From contig CALARE010000058.1 in NCBI GenBank assembly GCA_937888725.1, positions 1 through 26,834 of the forward strand: a stretch of 26,834 bases of DNA, written 5' to 3'. Below the pieces are notes generated by a model that ran no database searches, had not been told where the DNA came from, and worked only from the letters and a program-made list of their open reading frames with translations. This stretch comes from an uncultured Alphaproteobacteria bacterium. Its GTDB lineage: Bacteria > Pseudomonadota > Alphaproteobacteria > CAAHEQ01 > UBA3637. The position numbers and the translations under genes are program-made. Below, piece after piece: positions 7,485 to 15,012 of this stretch. How positions within the stretch are numbered: position 1 is the first letter of the stretch; each line of letters opens with the position of its first letter.

Positions 7485-9306
7485 TGTCCGTTTCCATTCT
7501 TTCCTTTAGTGTTTTCAACATTGCAAAGTATTCTTTTTTAATGTTTGAGCTTTGGATATGTTTTCCTAAAAAAGCTTTAAAATTTTGTTTATCATCTTTA
7601 TTCAGACAGGCCAAAAATTGCATAACCTTTTTATCACCTTTATCTTTTATTTTTTTATCGCTATTAATGCTATCAAGTGCTTGTTGTATAAGTTCATCTT
7701 TAATGAAATCCTCTAAAGTAAAACCATTATAATCTCCTAAATCATCCAAAGTATAGACCTTTTCCTCTGGGAAATCCTTTTGTAAAGTTCTTTTCTTTTC
7801 TTGGCCTTCTTTATCTGCATCCAAAACAATAAAAGTTTTCTTATCCAAAAGTTTTATCATGGAAATAATATTTTTCAAACTATTTGTTCCTGTTCCATAA
7901 GAACTGCCACTCTCAATAAGGCTTTTTAGAACATTTTTAAATCCATCTAGATTGCTGCTTAATGCTGTATTAAAAACACGATAATCCGTCCATCCTTCAA
8001 AAAGAATATTTGTTTCTCTAATGTTTTCAAACGCTGACATACCAATTGCTCGTAGCAATACTTCATCATCTCTAAAATTAGAATCTGTTAAATCTTTTTT
8101 TAAGGTAGTTATATCGTCATTTTTTTCAACAATGATATGTCTATCCACAAAAGCTTTATCTATCATACAAGGGTTGTGAGTAGAATAAAAAACGACATTA
8201 GTTTCAGCCATATCGATTAACATATCACGTAAATAACCAGCACCTGTCGGATATAATCCATCGTCTGGTTCGTCGAGAATAATAAGTGAATTTTTAATTT
8301 TCCCTGTTGAAACAGGTGATGCCAACATACAAAGAATACTTACAAATTTTTTAAAACCATCACTTCTTGCAGATACGTTTTGTCTTATTTTTTCTTGTAT
8401 TTTTATTCGAATTTCTTGAGAATTTTCAGACAAAATTATCTTTATCTTTTTTAAGTCTGGCCAAGTTTTCTTTATTTTTTCAGTTATTCTTCGAGAAACA
8501 CGATCCAACAAATTATCATAATCTCCACATTTTTTCATATTATCTTGAAAGGCTCTAGCTATGTTTTCTATTCCTGCCAAATCAAATATATTTTTTAATG
8601 GCTTACAAGAGGATGGATTATCTATAAATGTCTGTAAAGGAAACCTATCCGGAATTAATAAAGTATCCGAATATTTCCAATAATATACAGGAGGAAGCGA
8701 ACTCTTGATAATCTGTTCCATTTTCCCATGACAATCACTTATTATTTTTTGTATATCTGATATCTTTTCACAATTTTTTTGATTTGCTTCCTCTATTTCA
8801 TCAAAATTTACCCATGAATTGACAGAATAATCTTTCCCATTTTGTGTAAAAGCTACTTTCACTTGTCCTACATTTAATATCTCTGCATCATTTATAACAA
8901 AATGTAAATATTGAGGCACTTTTTTTTCAAAATCATATCGATAAACACCTTTCGAAAAGAACTCTGAAAAAAATTCAAATAATGTAAATTTTTTTCCTTG
9001 GTAATTCACAATCTTTACAAAAGAATTGGTGCCATTTAATACTTTTTTTATTTCTTCTTCTGTAAACCGAAATGTATAATCTATAAAGTATTTTTGATTT
9101 TCATAATCTTCATCATCCAGTAAATTTCTCTTATCTGAATCTTTGAATGCAATTGTTTTCTGGGATAATCCACCTGCAATTGCTTTTAGAAGATTACTCT
9201 TTCCTGCTTCATTTTTTCCAACAAAAACAAGGCAATTATGTTTTAATTCTATACTCTCTTCCTTAATGGATCTAAAATTTTTAATCTCTATTTTTTGAAG
9301 CTTCAT
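7474..9306 (-). CDS. OLD-family-like ATPase with TOPRIM nuclease domain, inside the hsd operon
   Basis: The 610-residue protein begins with an SMC/RecF-type head (KIEIKNFRSI, 5-14), Walker A GKNEAGKS (30-37), a signature-like region SARSDGFKKF (312-321), Walker B LIILDEPDDG (341-350) and an STHNP switch (375-379). A TOPRIM-like half follows: ILFEGWTDYRVF (434-445, acid E437) and IVLDADKEG (493-501, D496/D498). This order matches OLD-type overcoming-lysogenization-defect nucleases, which couple ATP hydrolysis to metal-dependent cleavage. It lies 11 bases after hsdR and overlaps hsdS, so it belongs to the operon. Genes of this kind inserted in hsd loci are known in Campylobacter as R-linked ORFs. 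It is probably an extra anti-phage effector; the trigger and substrate are unknown. The motifs seem intact. Confidence 0.85.
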   Translation of the reverse strand: MKLQKIEIKNFRSIKEESIELKHNCLVFVGKNEAGKSNLLKAIAGGLSQKTIAFKDSDKRNLLDDEDYENQKYFIDYTFRFTEEEIKKVLNGTNSFVKIVNYQGKKFTLFEFFSEFFSKGVYRYDFEKKVPQYLHFVINDAEILNVGQVKVAFTQNGKDYSVNSWVNFDEIEEANQKNCEKISDIQKIISDCHGKMEQIIKSSLPPVYYWKYSDTLLIPDRFPLQTFIDNPSSCKPLKNIFDLAGIENIARAFQDNMKKCGDYDNLLDRVSRRITEKIKKTWPDLKKIKIILSENSQEIRIKIQEKIRQNVSARSDGFKKFVSILCMLASPVSTGKIKNSLIILDEPDDGLYPTGAGYLRDMLIDMAETNVVFYSTHNPCMIDKAFVDRHIIVEKNDDITTLKKDLTDSNFRDDEVLLRAIGMSAFENIRETNILFEGWTDYRVFNTALSSNLDGFKNVLKSLIESGSSYGTGTNSLKNIISMIKLLDKKTFIVLDADKEGQEKKRTLQKDFPEEKVYTLDDLGDYNGFTLEDFIKDELIQQALDSINSDKKIKDKGDKKVMQFLACLNKDDKQNFKAFLGKHIQSSNIKKEYFAMLKTLKERMETDNAK

Positions 9307-9317
9307 ATTTTATTCTC

Positions 9318-12026
9318 CTACGCTACTAATGCCAATGATAGGTCTGTTAATATCTCGTCAGTTTTGTTGCCAAACAAATTGACGACCTTTAAAATTCCCC
9401 CATTTTGTGCAAAAGCATCTTGGATATCTCGGCGAGTAATAGCGGCATTCGCCACAATATAATCTTTAATCCTGTTCAACCATGTACGTTGCTCAGCAGT
9501 ATATGTAATTCCTTTCTTGAGCTGACGACCTAACCAAAGTTCATAGCGGGCATTGGCCACTTTACCAAAATCTTCCAATCTTTCATCCTGACCAATCGCA
9601 AAACGCACCAGTTGAACCAAATTTGTTAATAACTTATCCGGTTGCTTCACCCGTTGCACTTTATCCTTTTCCAACAGTTCAAAAGCACGCCATAATTCCA
9701 CAGTGGTGAATAAAGGACGGGCCTGAATCATCCGGTCATGAAGTTCGGAAATGTTTTCATAATTCAAATTCTTTTTCTGATATGATGCATTATAAATTAT
9801 GGACAAGGCATCAATTTCGTTTTTGTTGACCTCAATATATTCCTTGAACCCATTCACTAAATCCGTTGCTTTTTCAACACTTTTTGAAACCGTAATGACT
9901 TTATCGGTGGTCACTTCATCAATGTAGATTTGGGACTTACTGGCCAAATCCTCCAAAGTTTTACGGAACATCGGACTATTGAACGGTTTTAATGCTTTTT
10001 CTTTGATTTCATCCACTTCTTCTTTGGATTTTCCTTGAATGAAATCTGGGTCTATTGTTTGTAGCAATTCGGCAGAAATCTCAGAAAGCAATTTGCCATT
10101 TGTTTGTTCTTTGACTCTTTTTTTATCTTTATCTTCCAAATTCCGTTCGATATTCACCAAACGTCCTGCAATGGAAGAAAGGGTTGCATCGTCCAATTTA
10201 CCTTGGGCAACTTGTTCCAAAAGCTTTTTAAGTGGGACAGAGCGTTTTCGTTCCAAGGGTTTAGAGGTAGATTTCTTACTTTCCGTTACACCAACTGCAT
10301 CGATCAAATAAAAGAAAGCTTTGCCATTTGCGTTTGGCGTCACCGACTTCAAGTCCGTTGGGTTAATAGAACGAACACCGCACCCTTTCATCTGTTCATA
10401 ATACAAAGATGAATGGACATCACGCATAAAGATAATAACTTCCAATGGTTTAATATCCGTTCCAGTGGCGATCATATCCACCGTAACAGCTATACGAGGA
10501 TTAGGGGATACGCGAAATTCCTTAATCAACTCTTCTGGCTTTTCTCCCGTCACATTATAAGTGATCTTCTTACAAAACTCGTTCCCCTGGCCAAAAATTT
10601 CACGGGTAATACGAACAATTTCTTCAGCATGGGCGTCATCTTTTGCAAAAATCAATGTCTTTGGTACCCAAGTCGGTTCACGATCTGGAAATAAATCCGT
10701 CCAGAGGGATGCTTTATAACATTCCATAATCGTTCGGATTTGATTGGGGACAACCACAGAACGGTCTAATTGTTGTTTTGTGTACTCTTTATCCTCATCC
10801 AAGTGTTCATAGGTAATAGCTCTAGTTGACTTGTCACGAACAGGAACAGGAAAGCTCTTATCAATCTTTCCACCATTTTCAGAAACTTCTGTTTTAATGC
10901 GTAAAATTTGATAATCAACATTAACCCCATCGGTCACAGAACGTTCATAGGGATATTCAGAGACGATGTTTTTATTAAAATAGCCCAAAGTTTGTTTAGA
11001 TGGTGTGGCTGTTAATCCAATAATGAATGCATCAAAATATTCCAAAACCTGGCGCCAATCCCCATAAATACTCCGATGACATTCATCCGTAATGATAACA
11101 TCAAAGAATTCTGGTGAAATTATAGTATTATATACGACTTCTTTAGGTTTGCCCATAGATAATTCATAGGCAGATAAGTCTTCATTTTGAGCATCATATT
11201 CTTTTTCCCCATTCAGTATTGAGTATAAACGTTGAATGGTTGTAATGACCACTTTAGCATCTTTATCTATTTTATTTTGTTGCAGATGCTGGGCAATATA
11301 TAAATCCGTGAATAGACGATTTTCTTCAGCTGGACGGAAGTTTTCAAACTCTTTCTTTGTTTGGCGCCCCAAATTGTTTCTATCTACTAAAAACAGGATT
11401 CGTTTGGCTTTTCCATGTTTCAATAAACGATATACAAAGTTACATGCTGTATACGTTTTTCCTGCACCTGTTGCCATTTGAATCAAAGAACGAGGACGTG
11501 TATCTATTAAAGAATTTTCCAACCCTGTAATAGCTTCAACTTGACATTTACGTAAACCAGTTGTGTTTAATGGCGGAAAATGTTTTAATCTATTACGGAA
11601 TGTATCCTTTTCTTGCAATAGGGCTAAAAGTGTTGATGGTTGATGAAAAGAAAAGACTTTTCTAGAATGCGAATTTTCATCACGACCATCTCTAAAAAAT
11701 GTTTCTATTCCTGTTGTTTCATAGATAAAAGGTAAAGGCATTTGCCAATTTTTGACGTAATCTGGCAAATGGCAAGCATATCTCTTTGATTGATTTTCAA
11801 CCCCACTTAAAGCTTCTCCTGCTTTCTTTGCTTCAATAACGCCACAAGCTTTACCATCCACAAAGAGCAAGTAGTCTGCTTCTGTATTATCATCCATCAA
11901 GAATTCACGAACGGCGACACCCAATCCAGCTGTCCGATCAAAATCATTTCGATCCTGAATTATCCACCCAGCTGCGATTAGCTGTTTATCAATTTGTTTT
12001 CTTGCCTTTGCTTCGGGTGTAGTCAT
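9318..12026 (-). CDS. hsdR: Type I restriction-modification restriction subunit
   Basis: HsdR is the translocating endonuclease that cuts unmethylated DNA when joined to HsdM and HsdS. In the 902-residue protein I see the N-terminal nuclease domain with EADYLLFVDG and VIEAKK (49-68: D51, E65, K67 of a PD-(D/E)XK site), superfamily 2 helicase motifs Walker A ATGAGKT (185-191), DECH (314-317) and TATPS (339-343), motif VI-like DxxxxxxYYEQMKGCGVR later on, and a helical C-terminal domain of the EcoEI type. At about 900 residues it is shorter than EcoKI HsdR, but such lengths are normal for this subgroup. It is the first gene of the operon; its ATG follows AGGATATATT and a good promoter at 12060-12088. 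Confidence 0.96.
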   Translation of the reverse strand: MTTPEAKARKQIDKQLIAAGWIIQDRNDFDRTAGLGVAVREFLMDDNTEADYLLFVDGKACGVIEAKKAGEALSGVENQSKRYACHLPDYVKNWQMPLPFIYETTGIETFFRDGRDENSHSRKVFSFHQPSTLLALLQEKDTFRNRLKHFPPLNTTGLRKCQVEAITGLENSLIDTRPRSLIQMATGAGKTYTACNFVYRLLKHGKAKRILFLVDRNNLGRQTKKEFENFRPAEENRLFTDLYIAQHLQQNKIDKDAKVVITTIQRLYSILNGEKEYDAQNEDLSAYELSMGKPKEVVYNTIISPEFFDVIITDECHRSIYGDWRQVLEYFDAFIIGLTATPSKQTLGYFNKNIVSEYPYERSVTDGVNVDYQILRIKTEVSENGGKIDKSFPVPVRDKSTRAITYEHLDEDKEYTKQQLDRSVVVPNQIRTIMECYKASLWTDLFPDREPTWVPKTLIFAKDDAHAEEIVRITREIFGQGNEFCKKITYNVTGEKPEELIKEFRVSPNPRIAVTVDMIATGTDIKPLEVIIFMRDVHSSLYYEQMKGCGVRSINPTDLKSVTPNANGKAFFYLIDAVGVTESKKSTSKPLERKRSVPLKKLLEQVAQGKLDDATLSSIAGRLVNIERNLEDKDKKRVKEQTNGKLLSEISAELLQTIDPDFIQGKSKEEVDEIKEKALKPFNSPMFRKTLEDLASKSQIYIDEVTTDKVITVSKSVEKATDLVNGFKEYIEVNKNEIDALSIIYNASYQKKNLNYENISELHDRMIQARPLFTTVELWRAFELLEKDKVQRVKQPDKLLTNLVQLVRFAIGQDERLEDFGKVANARYELWLGRQLKKGITYTAEQRTWLNRIKDYIVANAAITRRDIQDAFAQNGGILKVVNLFGNKTDEILTDLSLALVA

Positions 12027-12059
12027 AATATATCCTAATAACTAAAATTGATAAATACT

Positions 12060-12088
12060 ATTTTATATAATGCCCATTAAAATTGCAA
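12060..12088 (-). promoter_or_regulatory. Predicted promoter of the hsd operon
   Basis: On the minus strand TTGCAA (12083-12088), a 17-base spacer and TAAAAT (12060-12065) lie about 35 bases upstream of the hsdR start codon. It would drive the whole hsdR-to-phosphatase unit. Confidence 0.55.
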
Positions 12089-12124
12089 GAAATAATTAAT
12101 GTTTTTCAAACTATCTAGTTCAAA

Positions 12125-12224
12125 GTGACCAGCCAGAATTAAAGGTGACCAGCCAGAATTTTTTATACCCAATTATAACCCTTGTGTTTATTGGGGTTTG
12201 GGATATATCCGACCAGCCAGAATT
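12125..12224 (+). repeat. Three direct repeats of GACCAGCCAGAATT (IS21-like end or iterons)
   Basis: GTGACCAGCCAGAATT occurs at 12125-12140 and 12145-12160 (20-base period), and GACCAGCCAGAATT again at 12211-12224, all in one orientation. Tandem short repeats with a TGACCAG-like core and a period near 20 are characteristic of IS21-family insertion-sequence ends, but no istA/istB gene follows. Iterons of a replication origin are the alternative, given the replication gene nearby. The repeats are certain; their nature is not. Confidence 0.6.
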
Positions 12225-12352
12225 TTTCTGTTTCGCTAGAAATATGGCGCAGCTTGCGTCCCCGCATATGAATTATCGCCAGGAAGGACCCATTGGCACT
12301 TTTATTCCCTCAAAGGACTAGTCCACTATAGCCAATCGGCGGTTATGGTCAT

Positions 12353-12472
12353 GTTAGTATCATACTATCCGCCAAAATCGAGAAAAATCCGAGATAGTAT
12401 GTAGATACTATGATAGTATTCGGTAATTTGGCAAAAAATATGGGACACTATCTTGTTAGCATCATACTATCC
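12353..12472. repeat. Cluster of ATACTAT/ATAGTAT palindromes
   Basis: An 18-base sequence GTTAGTATCATACTATCC (12353-12370) recurs at 12455-12472 with one mismatch. Each copy contains a palindrome (TAGTAT-C-ATACTA, perfect in the first). Between them is a perfect 15-base palindrome ATACTAT-G-ATAGTAT (12405-12419) and a further half-site GATAGTAT (12393-12400). This looks like a multi-site binding array for a dimeric protein, next to the DnaD-like replication gene; candidates are a plasmid/phage origin or a repressor-operator region. It sits some 330 bases upstream of hsdR. Confidence 0.6.
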
Positions 12473-12535
12473 TGAAACTCAGAAACCACCTCTAATTTGG
12501 TATTTGGAATAGGGCAGATTTGTTTATCACCTCCT

Positions 12536-13327
12536 TTACAAATATTCGCCGGTTTTGTGGGTGTGGCACAAGGCAAAGTGCCAACCGTCCAGTTTCTTAC
12601 CGCTTCGTTCGCACCAACCGTTGGCTTCATAATAACTATAAAAGCCTTCTAGGTTGATATGGATGTTCTTTTCGGCCACATACCGTTCCAGTTCCCGCCA
12701 GTCCGATGGCAGTTGTGTAAAGTGATACTTGAACTTCACGCCCACTCCTAATCCTTGCCGAGCCAAAACATTACCAAGCCCAACCAAACCAGCGCCGGTT
12801 CGTTTTTGCTCAAAAATCTCACATCCGACTAATTTCTTTTCATTATTTACATTATTACCTTGTTTCCTTTCTTCAGTCGTTGGCGGATAATCGGCGATTA
12901 AACGGCTTTCATCTGGCGGACAAGTGGCGGTGGGATCTGGCGTATTATCCTCAAAGCCCTGATATTTATTATAGTTAATGAGACTTACAAGTGTGGCGTA
13001 TCCGATACGCGTTGTTGTAATATCATTGGTGCGTTTCACTTTATTAAGCAATCGCTTGATTTGGTCCTTGGATTTATCCAAAGTTTCAGCCAATCGCATG
13101 TGGCTGATGACGACTTCACCCCGATGGACAATAATATCCTTAAAAGGCTTGTCTTTGGAATTTGCCGTCAGCATCAAGTGGAGATAGAGTTGCAAAACAT
13201 TTGCGTCCGAATACCAATGCCAATCTTGAAAATTGCGGTAAAATTTAATAAATCCGCCTTTGACAACTTCCTTTTTGTGAGAAGACAAAGAGGTATTGTC
13301 AGACTTATGGTGTATCATATCTGTCAT
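12536..13327 (-). CDS. DnaD-like phage/plasmid replication protein
   Basis: The 263-residue protein has the plan of phage replisome-organiser proteins. The N-terminal winged-helix region (about 26-105) contains GFIKFYRNFQDWHWY, LYLHLMLTANSKDKPF, IIVHRGEVVISHMRLAETL and IKRLLNKVKRTNDI, all typical of this group. A variable, proline-rich linker (about 126-160) follows. The C-terminal segment with FYSYYEANGWCERSGKKLDGW is the short DnaD-type motif that contacts DNA or helicase loader. CAGGAG precedes the ATG by seven bases. The protein probably starts replication of a mobile element by recruiting the host helicase. The palindrome cluster and direct repeats lie just beyond its 3' end and could be the origin. 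Base composition is richer in G+C than the flanks, consistent with transfer. The gene itself seems complete. Confidence 0.75.
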   Translation of the reverse strand: MTDMIHHKSDNTSLSSHKKEVVKGGFIKFYRNFQDWHWYSDANVLQLYLHLMLTANSKDKPFKDIIVHRGEVVISHMRLAETLDKSKDQIKRLLNKVKRTNDITTTRIGYATLVSLINYNKYQGFEDNTPDPTATCPPDESRLIADYPPTTEERKQGNNVNNEKKLVGCEIFEQKRTGAGLVGLGNVLARQGLGVGVKFKYHFTQLPSDWRELERYVAEKNIHINLEGFYSYYEANGWCERSGKKLDGWHFALCHTHKTGEYL

Positions 13328-13342
13328 GAGAAAACTCCTGAC

Positions 13343-13756
13343 TTAAATTTCCGGGAAGTTATATTTTTTGCGTTGTTCAGCCCAAATTGGCGGAATTTCC
13401 TCACGTATCAGACGTTTTAAGATAAAGTCTGCCGGTTGAGTTCCTGCTAAAACGGATTTGATAATATCCAGCGCCAACGAAGTTAAACGAAGAATGCGTC
13501 CCAAATAACCGGCATCCAGTTCTTCATCGAGCGATAGTTCGGCAATAGTCATTCGTCCAGAGGTTAATATTTTTTGATATTTAAACGCTTTGGAAAGGGC
13601 TTTGATAAGCTCTTTATTTGGACAAGAGTTTTGCGTTAAAGCTTTAGGAACTGTTACCTGTAATACACCGTGCGTTCTGGAAAGAGGGATATCTATTGTC
13701 ATGATGCCGTCTTTGGTTTGAGCGGCGTATTTGTCAGGCAAAATATCCAGCACCAA
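13343..13756 (-). CDS. Recombinase C-terminal-like HTH protein (probable recombinase remnant)
   Basis: The 137-residue frame contains KALSKAFKYQKILTSGRMTI, LDAGYLGRILRLTSLALDII, VLAGTQPADF and PPIWAEQRKKY in that order. This is the conserved block found at the C-terminus of large serine recombinases of alphaproteobacteria and in related short proteins (consensus AxAxAFRWxRxLxxG ... YVxRxLRLxxLAPDIVxAIxxGxQP ... WxxQR), where it forms a ParB-like helix-turn-helix. No catalytic serine domain precedes it. The start is uncertain: a TTG at 13756 is the first option after an in-frame TAG at 13763-13765, and no clear ribosome binding site is visible. It is either a stand-alone DNA-binding accessory or what is left of the island's recombinase. 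It ends 15 bases before the replication gene. Confidence 0.6.
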   Translation of the reverse strand: MVLDILPDKYAAQTKDGIMTIDIPLSRTHGVLQVTVPKALTQNSCPNKELIKALSKAFKYQKILTSGRMTIAELSLDEELDAGYLGRILRLTSLALDIIKSVLAGTQPADFILKRLIREEIPPIWAEQRKKYNFPEI

Positions 13757-13762
13757 AGCAGT

Positions 13763-14028
13763 CTATTTGATTTCCAAATTATCACATTGAACCGTAATAT
13801 TCTCAATTAACTCTTTGACTAAAAGCGATTTATCAAGTTCACGCATCTTTGCCAAAACCTTTTCAGGATGTTGCATAATCTTAAACAGCTCTTTAGTTTT
13901 ATCTGGTGCAATTTGTTTGATAAGTCCGTTTAGGATATGCGCATTTTTCAACATTGGTGTGATGATTTGTAAAATCGCTTCATCTAGGATAGTCCCGCCG
14001 TTTTTAACAGTTCTATGATTTCATTCAT
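13763..14028 (-). pseudogene. Small hypothetical gene with a one-base frameshift
   Basis: An ATG at 14028 with AAAGGA eight bases upstream opens MNEIIELLK, but this frame soon stops at TAG. Just after the run of five A (14001-14005 on the plus strand as T), the -1 frame continues as NGGTILDEAILQIITPML and runs to a stop at 13763, giving about 87 residues in all. One added A would restore a continuous, helix-rich protein. The joined sequence reads like a natural small protein; I do not know its family. Explanations are a decayed gene, a sequencing indel in a homopolymer, or programmed slippage on TTAAAAAC. It lies at the head of the minus-strand group with the recombinase-like and replication genes. 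Reliability of the frameshift depends on the base call. Confidence 0.5.
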
Positions 14029-14052
14029 GGTTTTATCCTTTCTGAAAGTTCC

Positions 14053-14208
14053 TTACATACAGAACAAGTGAAAAAATCGAAAAATCGTACTCACTTTTTT
14101 CAATTTTTTTTGTTTGTCTGACATAGGGTAAAAAGCCCAGAGAGGGGAAAATATTACCATGTAGAGTACATATTTTTTAATATTTTTGATAAGCCGTTGT
14201 TTTTCCAT
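14053..14208 (-). CDS. Possible small membrane peptide (51 aa)
   Basis: An ATG at 14208 opens a 51-residue frame (MEKQRLIKNIKKYVLYMVIF...) with a basic N-terminus, a hydrophobic stretch of about 15 residues and a basic, aromatic C-terminus. GGGAG lies 12 bases upstream, a weak distance. It precedes the frameshifted gene by 24 bases on the same strand. There is no family evidence, and AT-rich DNA gives such frames by chance, so it is only a candidate. Confidence 0.25.
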   Translation of the reverse strand: MEKQRLIKNIKKYVLYMVIFSPLWAFYPMSDKQKKLKKVSTIFRFFHLFCM

Positions 14209-14423
14209 AAATCTTTTTTCTCCCTTTTTACCGTTATACAGGTGTGAAAGGAGTTTTTTTGTTTCCTTCCACCGTAAGGTAAATTTCCGAGAAAATCGAA
14301 ATGTGCCGAAAAAAATAAATTATTTTATAAGTGGTTGGATTTGCAGATAAATAAGTGCCAGTGTTTTTTTATTTTATGCTTTTGCAATTTTACATTTGAT
14401 GGTTTTACAAAAAAAGTATGGAA

Positions 14424-14462
14424 TTCGGTAAAAATTTTCGCTTTTCGGTAATTATTCGGTAA
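14424..14462 (+). repeat. TTCGGTAA triple direct repeat
   Basis: TTCGGTAA occurs at 14424-14431, 14444-14451 and 14455-14462, and once more at 12419-12426 inside the palindrome cluster. Same-orientation 8-mers at short spacing suggest iterons or a protein-binding array of the mobile element, upstream of its minus-strand genes. Chance is not excluded in AT-rich DNA. Confidence 0.4.
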
Positions 14463-14713
14463 TATTTAGGCGAGATTGTTTTTTTGATTAAAAAAATGCT
14501 TGATTATCTCCACTAAATCCAATTTAATTGGAGTAACTGGAGAAAATAAAGGTGTTTTAACAAGTGTAATAACGGAATGGTGATTTTGATTTCTTGTAAA
14601 TAACCCAGAGTAAATTTTAGATGTCAGCTCAGACCAGTTTGAGCTCAAATCTTTTTGTAAGTGTCGGGAATATAAAGATATTCAAAAATCTTAAATCCAA
14701 TGGGGCTTATCCA

Positions 14714-14758
14714 CCACCATAAAAAAGTTCCGACCATTTAGGTCGGTATTTTTTTATG
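14714..14758 (+). repeat. Right direct repeat, candidate attR
   Basis: This copy of 61-105 has two mismatches: CCACCA, then the hairpin CCGACC-ATTTA-GGTCGG and a T run. No tRNA body precedes it: the bases before CCACCA do not form a T arm. It is therefore the displaced 3' end rather than a second tRNA, and marks the right edge of the island. It could still work as a terminator. Confidence 0.7.
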
Positions 14759-15012
14759 GTGGTATATCAGAGGGAGAATTGATTTTATCGGTGTTAGTAG
14801 ATAAAATCAGCCGTTGCTTACGAAAGTAGATGTTTGCTAGGTGGGGTCAGAATTAATCAAGAATGAAGTATTTGTCCGAGCTGTTTTTGATAATCCACTA
14901 TTCATAAAACCAGTGCTTAATATATCTGTTTTTGGCATTTCAATGTTAATTATTCACGTCCAAAAGGGGATGTCGTTTGTTTGAAAAAAGAAAGGGAAGG
15001 GGAGTGAAAATT

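Larger units (their letters stand above)
12027..12535. other. Intergenic region between hsdR and the replication gene
   Basis: About 500 bases without an established gene. From left to right it holds the hsdR promoter, the GACCAGCCAGAATT repeats, a GC-richer patch (about 12,235-12,350) with a 25-codon frame at 12244-12321 that I do not regard as a proven gene, and a cluster of ATACTAT/ATAGTAT palindromes (12353-12472). The patchwork composition suggests several insertions or remnants. Confidence 0.5.
14209..15012. other. Non-coding right border of the island
   Basis: About 800 bases with no gene I can support. It contains three TTCGGTAA repeats (14424-14462), a weak minus-strand frame at 14466-14648 that needs a TTG start and has no recognisable content, the right direct repeat with its terminator (14714-14758), and a hairpin GATTTTATC/GATAAAATC (14781-14808). 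Base composition is low in G+C except near the repeats. Confidence 0.5.

Noticed and set aside
12244..12321. A 25-codon plus-strand frame starting MAQLASPHMNY in a GC-richer patch
   Set aside because: Too short, no ribosome binding site, no recognisable family; kept only as a note on the composition of the gap.
12125..12472. CRISPR array
   Set aside because: Repeats are few, short and unevenly spaced, and no cas genes are present.
12448..12630. A 60-residue minus-strand frame overlapping the end of the replication gene
   Set aside because: It is out of frame with the well-supported DnaD-like gene and has no features of its own.
14466..14648. A 60-residue minus-strand frame with a TTG start
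   Set aside because: No family match, poor start and no ribosome binding site; it might be a gene fragment but cannot be supported.
14690..14719. A second tRNA ending in CCACCA at 14719
   Set aside because: The 17 bases before the would-be acceptor strand do not form a T arm and no TTCGA loop is present, so it is only the duplicated tRNA tail.
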